From JBGPYB01 sp041493035 (lineage in GTDB: Bacteria > Acidobacteriota > Vicinamibacteria > Fen-336), in assembly GCA_041493035.1 (NCBI GenBank), contig JBGPYB010000053.1, positions 1 to 27,345 on the forward strand: a DNA stretch of 27,345 nt, read 5' to 3'. Positions within the stretch are counted from its first letter, which is position 1, and each line of letters starts with the position of its first letter. Position numbers and translations under genes: made by a program. The notes under the pieces were generated by a model, which did no database searches, was not told the origin of the DNA, and saw only the letters and a list, made by a program, of their open reading frames with translations. Positions 22,384 through 27,345 of the stretch are shown here, one piece after another.

Positions 22384-25029
22384 GTGCAGCGCCTCCTCTC
22401 CGCCGTCTCGCGAACCGTCCTTGCCGCCGTCGTCTTTCTCCTCGTTCTCGCGGTGCTTCGCTGGGCCCCCGTCCACGCGGAGCCGCCGTGGGACGTGCGC
22501 GCGCTTCCTCTCGCGGCGCCGGCTCTCCTCCTCGCCATCGTCGCGTCTCTCGGCGACGCACCCCTGCGCCGCGCACCGTCGCGCCGTTTGGTACAGGGGT
22601 TGGCAGGAGCCCTATGTGCGCTCGCCGCCGCCCTCGCGCTTCGCGGCCCTGCGGGTCTCTCGGCCGAAGGCGTCACGCCCGCCGGTGAGCGCCGCGTCCT
22701 GAAGCCTGGCCCCATCGACTTGATCGGCGAGGACCTGCGAGGTCTCCCGCCCTCCCGCGCGTGGACCTTCGTCTGGGACGGCCCGCTCCATGTGCCGGCC
22801 ACCGGCGCCTATCGGTTGTGGGCGGAGGGAAGCGGGGATGTGCGTCTGGAGATCGACGGTCGCGAGTTGCTCTTCGGCAGCGGTGACCCGCTTCGCGTCG
22901 CCTCCGAACAGATGCTGGGGGAGGGCGAGCACAGTCTGCGCGTGCGTTTCGACCACCGAGGTCCCGGCCTCCGTCTCCGGCTGGGATGGACTCGACCGAC
23001 GACAGGTGGTCGACCAGGGTGGCGGAGCGACCTGATCTCGCCGCGCTATCTCGGCGCTCCCGCGTCGGCTCTGCTTTGGCGCTTCATCGACGTCCTGGCG
23101 GTCGCCATCGCAGCCTTGGTGTCGGCGTTGGCGTTCGCGTTTCCGTGGGGTCGGGCTCGGCGCATGCCGCTCCCGTCGCCGACGAGTGGCCGCGAGGTCG
23201 GCGCGTCGCTCCTTGGCTACGCAATCCTGTTCGTCGCGATGAGCTGGCCCCTGGTCCTCGACCCGGCCCACCTGGGGGTCGTGGACCGCGTCGACGGCCG
23301 GTTGAACGCCTGGATCCTGGCCTGGGATGCCCATGCGCTTTTCCACGCTCCCACGAGCGTCTTCGACGCCCCCATCTTCCACCCCCTTCCCGACGCCCTC
23401 GCCTTTACGGAAAACCTCCTCCTTCCGGCGGCCGTGGCGGCTCCGGTCACGCTCCTCGGCAATCCGGTCCTCGGCTACAACTTTCTCCTGCTCGTGAGCG
23501 CCATGATCTCGGGTCTCGGAGCGCAACTCCTGGTGCGGCGCGTCACGGGCGATCGTCTCGCGGCCTTCGTCGCGGGCGCCGTCTTCGCCGTGGGCGGCCA
23601 CCGGTGGGTCCGCATGGCCCACCTGCACGCCGAGCTGACCTGGTTCCTTCCCCTCGCTCTCGTCGCGCTCGACCGCTTCTTCGAGAAGCGGACGTGGCCT
23701 CGGGCGCTGGCCGTCGGCGCTTGCCTGGCCGCCCAGGGATGGTCGTCGGTATACATCGGTGCGATGACGGCGACGACGCTGGCCGTCGGTGTGCTCGTCG
23801 CGACGCTCGCCGGCCTCAGGGGGCGCGACCTGCTCCGTCTGGCCGGGGGCCTGGCGTTCGGCGCGCTCCTTCTGGTTCCCGTCGCTCGTCCCTACATGAG
23901 GATGCGTGCCTTTCAGGGAGTCGAGTTCACCCTCGCGGACCAGGCGGTCCATGCCACGACGCTGGAGTCGTACCTCGCGGCCCCGGGCCGCCTTTACGGC
24001 GCGCTGACCCGCCGCCACATGGATCCGGCGCGTCTTCGGGACCCCCTCTTTCCCGGTGTCGCGCTTCTCGTGCTGGGGGTCGCTGGGTTGTCCATCGCGC
24101 CCCGACGTTACCGAGCCGTCTCCCTGGCGGCATCGGCGGTGGCCATCGTCATCTCGCTCGGTCCCGAGACGGCCCTCTTCCGATGGGCTCACGAGCACGT
24201 CGTCTTCCTGCGCGCGATCCGCGCGCTCGGCCGTTTCTCCCTGATCCCCATCCTCGCCCTCTCCGTTCTCGCGGGTCTCGCCCTCGCGGGGCGCCGGCGC
24301 CTCGTGGTCTTGGGAGCGCTAGCGCTGCTCCTGGTGGAGTCCCTCAACCTCCCCCTTCGCTACGGCCGCTATGCGCCCCCTTCTCCGGCCGCCCGTTGGC
24401 TCGCCGGGAGGGATGGCGCGGTGGCGTACCTTCCGATCGGCGGTGACGGAGATACCGAAGCGATGCTCCAGGCGATGGCGCACGGTCGACCATTGGTGAA
24501 CGGCGACTCGGGGTTCGTGCCGCGCCCCTACGCCCGCACCCTCGAATTGCTCGGCTCGCCGGAGATCTCGCCCGAAGGCCTTCGGCTCTTACGGGGGCTC
24601 GGCGTAAGCCAGGTCGTGTCCCGCGATGCTCGTCCGCTGCCGCTTCTGGCTGCGTTCGGCGACGAGCGGATCTACGGCGTTCCCGGAGGCGACGTGGCGC
24701 GCGCCGTGTCGCCCGGTCGCGCCGTGCCGGTCGTCTGGCGGGGTGATCGGTCCACCCTCGATCTGGGTGAGCCCGCACCCCTCGAGGCCATCGTCTTCGA
24801 GATCGGCGACGACGCATGGGTCGAGCGGCCCCGTCTCTGGTTCTCCGTCGACGGCGCGCACTGGGACGCGGGGGAGGGAACCGCGAGCCTCGCCGACGCC
24901 GTTCTTTCGCTCTGCCGCGATCCGCGGCGCGGTCTCGGCGAAGTGCGGCTGCCCACCCGGACCACCCGCTTTGTCCGTCTCGACCCCCGCCTTCCGGTTC
25001 GCCCCGGGCTGCTCTGGGTTCGCCCTTGA
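22384..25029 (+). CDS. Large membrane protein: PA14-like domain, GT-C-like core, discoidin-like C-terminus
   Basis: An 881-residue protein of unusual make-up. Residues 1-90 hold two or three membrane segments (TVLAAVVFLLVLAVLRW; ALLLAIVASLG). About 125-205 look like a PA14-type beta-sandwich: VPATGAYRLWAEGSGDVRLE, IDGRELLF, GEHSLRVRFDHRG, LRLGWTRP. From about 225 to 680 there are many hydrophobic segments with the GT-C/PMT-like pattern, including an acidic loop (DRVDGRLNAWILAWDAHAL, residues 301-319) followed by FDAPIFHPLPDALAF. About 785-880 read as a discoidin/F5-8-type fold (LDLGEPAPLEAIVFEIGD, SVDGAHWD, TRFVRLDPRLP). GT-C enzymes use polyprenyl-phosphate sugars on the periplasmic side; carbohydrate binding by the two sandwich domains is inferred. 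Catalytic activity is not shown. Likely controlled by the divergent TetR protein. Confidence 0.72.
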   Translation: MQRLLSAVSRTVLAAVVFLLVLAVLRWAPVHAEPPWDVRALPLAAPALLLAIVASLGDAPLRRAPSRRLVQGLAGALCALAAALALRGPAGLSAEGVTPAGERRVLKPGPIDLIGEDLRGLPPSRAWTFVWDGPLHVPATGAYRLWAEGSGDVRLEIDGRELLFGSGDPLRVASEQMLGEGEHSLRVRFDHRGPGLRLRLGWTRPTTGGRPGWRSDLISPRYLGAPASALLWRFIDVLAVAIAALVSALAFAFPWGRARRMPLPSPTSGREVGASLLGYAILFVAMSWPLVLDPAHLGVVDRVDGRLNAWILAWDAHALFHAPTSVFDAPIFHPLPDALAFTENLLLPAAVAAPVTLLGNPVLGYNFLLLVSAMISGLGAQLLVRRVTGDRLAAFVAGAVFAVGGHRWVRMAHLHAELTWFLPLALVALDRFFEKRTWPRALAVGACLAAQGWSSVYIGAMTATTLAVGVLVATLAGLRGRDLLRLAGGLAFGALLLVPVARPYMRMRAFQGVEFTLADQAVHATTLESYLAAPGRLYGALTRRHMDPARLRDPLFPGVALLVLGVAGLSIAPRRYRAVSLAASAVAIVISLGPETALFRWAHEHVVFLRAIRALGRFSLIPILALSVLAGLALAGRRRLVVLGALALLLVESLNLPLRYGRYAPPSPAARWLAGRDGAVAYLPIGGDGDTEAMLQAMAHGRPLVNGDSGFVPRPYARTLELLGSPEISPEGLRLLRGLGVSQVVSRDARPLPLLAAFGDERIYGVPGGDVARAVSPGRAVPVVWRGDRSTLDLGEPAPLEAIVFEIGDDAWVERPRLWFSVDGAHWDAGEGTASLADAVLSLCRDPRRGLGEVRLPTRTTRFVRLDPRLPVRPGLLWVRP

Positions 25030-25032
25030 GGG
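25028..25032 (+). promoter_or_regulatory. Possible ribosome binding site (GAGGG) for the RHS-like frame
   Basis: GAGGG overlaps the stop codon of the membrane-protein gene and lies 4 bases before the GTG at 25037. It would allow translation of the RHS frame from the upstream message, but it is short and may be coincidental. Confidence 0.3.
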
Positions 25033-25036
25033 CGCC

Positions 25037-27345
25037 GTGCTTCGCTCGAGGATCACCGATGTCATCGGCATGTCGTCGTCCGTCAACTACGGCGCGAGCA
25101 ACTTCGTTCGGTCCCTCGCGACGCCTTACGGGACGACCACGTTCGCCACGGATTTTTCGATCAGCGCCCCCGTGGTCGATCCTGATACGGGACACCTGAT
25201 CCAGTTCTACGCGTCTTGGATCGAATCCACGGACCCCTTGGGGGCAAAGGAGAGGCTGGAGTTCTGGAACGTGAGTCCGTACTCCCTTGCCGGGATGCAG
25301 CAGCAGCCGAGTGACCCCACCTTCGCCGGGGAGAACTCCCACCCGAACGCGGGTGTTTCGTACATGTGGAACAAGCGTGCCATGGCCCTCGGTGCGGGGG
25401 ACCCAAGCCAGGCCGAGGCCACCTACTGGCTCTGGGCCTTCCACGAGGGCCCGAACGAGGGCATCCCGGTACTCAAGAAGCGGCCGCTCGAAAGCGAGGT
25501 CTGGTACGGCTACCCGAATCAGGTTGGCAGGGAGCTTGGGACCATCGACAAGCCGAGCGTCTCGGGGAGGCTCCTGGACGACGGCACGTCGCAGCTCACC
25601 CACACGGATGTGAACCAGGTCGGCAACACGTGTCACGTCGTGGACCCGACGGGTCGGGAGACCTGGTACACGTACGGCACCAACAACGTCGCCGACAACG
25701 AGGGGTTTCTGAACAAGCTCCTGGACTGCGTCAATGGCTACGGCCTCGACCTGTTGAAGGTCGAGCAGAAGGACGGTGCGGGGCTCGACGTTCTGGGAAG
25801 CACCACCTACAACGCCGTGCACCAGCCCCTGAGCGTGACGGACGCAGCAGGCCAGACGACGCAGTACACCTATAACGTCCGGGGGCAGATCCTCACGGTG
25901 GTGACGCCTCCGAGAGCGGGCATCACGGAGAACCGCACCGCGACCTACGCGTACGACCCGGACGGTTACCTGACGAACGTCACGGGGCCCGCCGCGGGGG
26001 CGACGACGACGTACACTTACGACGACTACGGGCGGGCCCAGACGGTGACCGACTCCGAGCTTTACGCGGTGACGACGCAGTACGACACGATGGACAGGCC
26101 CGTCCGGGTCACCTACCCCGACGCCACCTACGAACAAACGGAGTACAACCGCCTGGACGCGGAGCGGCATCGGGATCGCCTGGGGCGCTGGACGGAGACA
26201 TTCCATGACGCGATGCGACGCGTGGTCGCGATCCGGGATCCACTCGGCCGGCTGACCCAGCAACAATGGTGTACCTGTGGGAGCTTGGACAGCCTCACCG
26301 ACCCGAACGGGAATGTCACGTCGTGGACCCGCGACGTACAGGGTCGCGTCTTGAAGGAGACCCGCGCCGACGGCACGCTCACGAGCTTTGTCTACGAGAA
26401 CACCACGGCGCGAATCAAGACCCGGACCGACGCAAAGGGGCAGGTCACGACGTACAGTTACGACGCGACCAACAACCTCTCGCAGATGAGCTACGCGAAC
26501 GCGACGATCGCGACGCCGTCCGTCAGCTTCGTCTACGACCCCGTCTACAACCGCCTCACCAGCATGACCGACGGGACGGGGACGACGGCCTACACGTACT
26601 ACCCGGCCACGGGTCTCGGGGCCAACAAGCTCCACACGGTGGACGGACCTCTCGCGAACGACACGATCTCGTACACCTACGACGAGGTGGGACGCGTGGT
26701 GAGCCGCGGACTTGCGTCCTTCGCCACGACACCGGGATACGACACGCTCGGCCGGCTCACGTCCCTCGGCTCACCCCTAGGGATCTTCAACTGGACCTAC
26801 CTCAACAACACCGGACGCCCCCTGACCGTCACCTACCCCAACAACCAGGTCACGACCTACGGCTATCTCAACAACGTGGGCGACCAGCGCCTACAGGAGA
26901 TCAAGCACCAGCAGGCGTCGGGAGGTACCGTGCTATCCCAGTTCGACTACACCTACGACCCCGTGGGGAACATCGCCACGTGGCAGCAGCAGCTTGGGGC
27001 CACTCCGGCCAAGGTCTACACCTTCGGTTACGACATGGCCGACCAGATCACCTCGGCCGTTCAGAAGGACGCCTCCACCCAGCAAATCCTGAAGAACTAC
27101 GGCTACGGCTACGATCCGGCGGGCAACAGGTCGATCAATGCGCAGGACTCGTCGGCGACCATGTCCCAGTACAACAACCGGAACGAGCTGCTTTCCCAGG
27201 CCGCGGCCACCAGTCTCCCGGTGGCCGGTACGCTGACCGAGTATGCGACGGTGACGGTGAACGGAGCCCCGGCCCCAGTGGATTCATCCAACCGGTTCAC
27301 AGCCACGGCACCCGTTGGGACGGGGACCCTCACCGTGGTGGCGAC
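25037..27345 (+). CDS. RHS/YD-repeat protein, N-terminally truncated, 3' end outside the window
   Basis: An unbroken frame of 769 codons from the GTG at 25037 to the window end. It opens directly in RHS-type sequence (SRITDVIGMSSSVNYGAS, FVRSLATPYGTTTFATDF, WIESTDPLGAKERLEFWN) without the signal peptide and several hundred upstream residues usual in such proteins. From about codon 275 YD repeats follow in series (TTQYTYNVRGQILTVV, TTYTYDDYGRAQTVT, TTQYDTMDRPVRVTYP, DTISYTYDEVGRVVS, YGYGYDPAGNRS). A Cys motif (QQWCTCGSLDSLTDPNGN) lies near codon 412. At the right edge an Ig-like insert appears (YATVTVNGAPAPVDSS). YD repeats build a beta-cage shell that encloses a C-terminal effector; that effector is not in the window. 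GAGGG lies 4 bases before the GTG. The gene may be a remnant, a recombined cassette, or begin further upstream in another frame. Confidence 0.85.
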   Translation, partial: MLRSRITDVIGMSSSVNYGASNFVRSLATPYGTTTFATDFSISAPVVDPDTGHLIQFYASWIESTDPLGAKERLEFWNVSPYSLAGMQQQPSDPTFAGENSHPNAGVSYMWNKRAMALGAGDPSQAEATYWLWAFHEGPNEGIPVLKKRPLESEVWYGYPNQVGRELGTIDKPSVSGRLLDDGTSQLTHTDVNQVGNTCHVVDPTGRETWYTYGTNNVADNEGFLNKLLDCVNGYGLDLLKVEQKDGAGLDVLGSTTYNAVHQPLSVTDAAGQTTQYTYNVRGQILTVVTPPRAGITENRTATYAYDPDGYLTNVTGPAAGATTTYTYDDYGRAQTVTDSELYAVTTQYDTMDRPVRVTYPDATYEQTEYNRLDAERHRDRLGRWTETFHDAMRRVVAIRDPLGRLTQQQWCTCGSLDSLTDPNGNVTSWTRDVQGRVLKETRADGTLTSFVYENTTARIKTRTDAKGQVTTYSYDATNNLSQMSYANATIATPSVSFVYDPVYNRLTSMTDGTGTTAYTYYPATGLGANKLHTVDGPLANDTISYTYDEVGRVVSRGLASFATTPGYDTLGRLTSLGSPLGIFNWTYLNNTGRPLTVTYPNNQVTTYGYLNNVGDQRLQEIKHQQASGGTVLSQFDYTYDPVGNIATWQQQLGATPAKVYTFGYDMADQITSAVQKDASTQQILKNYGYGYDPAGNRSINAQDSSATMSQYNNRNELLSQAAATSLPVAGTLTEYATVTVNGAPAPVDSSNRFTATAPVGTGTLTVVA

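Noticed and set aside
25037..27345. RHS toxin-immunity system
   Set aside because: The C-terminal effector and any immunity gene would lie beyond the window, so only the shell can be claimed.
25860..27345. CRISPR-like or tandem DNA repeats in the YD-repeat region
   Set aside because: The repetition is at protein level (diverged YD repeats of irregular spacing), not identical DNA repeats with spacers.
1..27345. tRNA, rRNA, insertion sequence, integrase or phage genes
   Set aside because: None was recognised on either strand; no transposase, integrase or attachment-site signature is visible.

Overview
The window (27,345 bases, GC-rich by eye, frequent GTG and TTG starts) looks like a chromosomal segment of a Gram-negative (diderm) environmental bacterium. 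The diderm call rests on a TonB-dependent outer-membrane receptor, a periplasmic YfiR-family protein and two lipopolysaccharide-kinase-like proteins. The YD-repeat protein at the right edge and the GcvT-like family resemble proteins I associate with Acidobacteriota and similar soil or subsurface phyla. That placement is a weak inference; no rRNA or marker gene is present.

Left part (1-15113): a surface-polysaccharide region. A 5'-truncated family-4 glycosyltransferase is coupled to an APH/WaaP-like kinase (+). Facing them on the - strand are two CelD/BcsL acyltransferase-like proteins and a small GNAT protein. Then come a secreted metallophosphatase (+) and an apparent operon with a good promoter holding a Wzy/O-antigen-ligase-like membrane protein, a MurJ/MviN flippase and a second APH-like kinase (+). 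Facing that operon are an ATP-grasp protein and a second GT4 enzyme (- strand, coupled), and upstream of them a third CelD/BcsL protein with a second GNAT protein (-). Together these could make, flip, polymerise and decorate (acyl/aminoacyl groups, phosphate) an exopolysaccharide or O-antigen.

Middle part (15339-21630): a + strand run of TonB-dependent receptor, YfiR-family (DUF4154) periplasmic protein and hybrid histidine kinase with a CHASE8-like periplasmic sensor and two receivers, followed by an orphan GcvT-type folate-dependent aminomethyltransferase. The first three look like an outer-membrane-to-cytoplasm signalling system related to YfiBNR, with the output changed from cyclic-di-GMP synthesis to phosphorelay.

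Right part (21652-27345): a TetR-family regulator (-) diverges from a large membrane protein (+) that joins a PA14-like domain, a GT-C-like multi-pass core and a discoidin-like tail. The short region between them holds an inverted repeat over a good - strand promoter. Seven bases after the membrane gene an RHS/YD-repeat frame starts with no export signal and runs off the window.

No tRNA, rRNA, CRISPR array, insertion sequence or convincing rho-independent terminator was seen. All gene-free gaps are under 300 bases.
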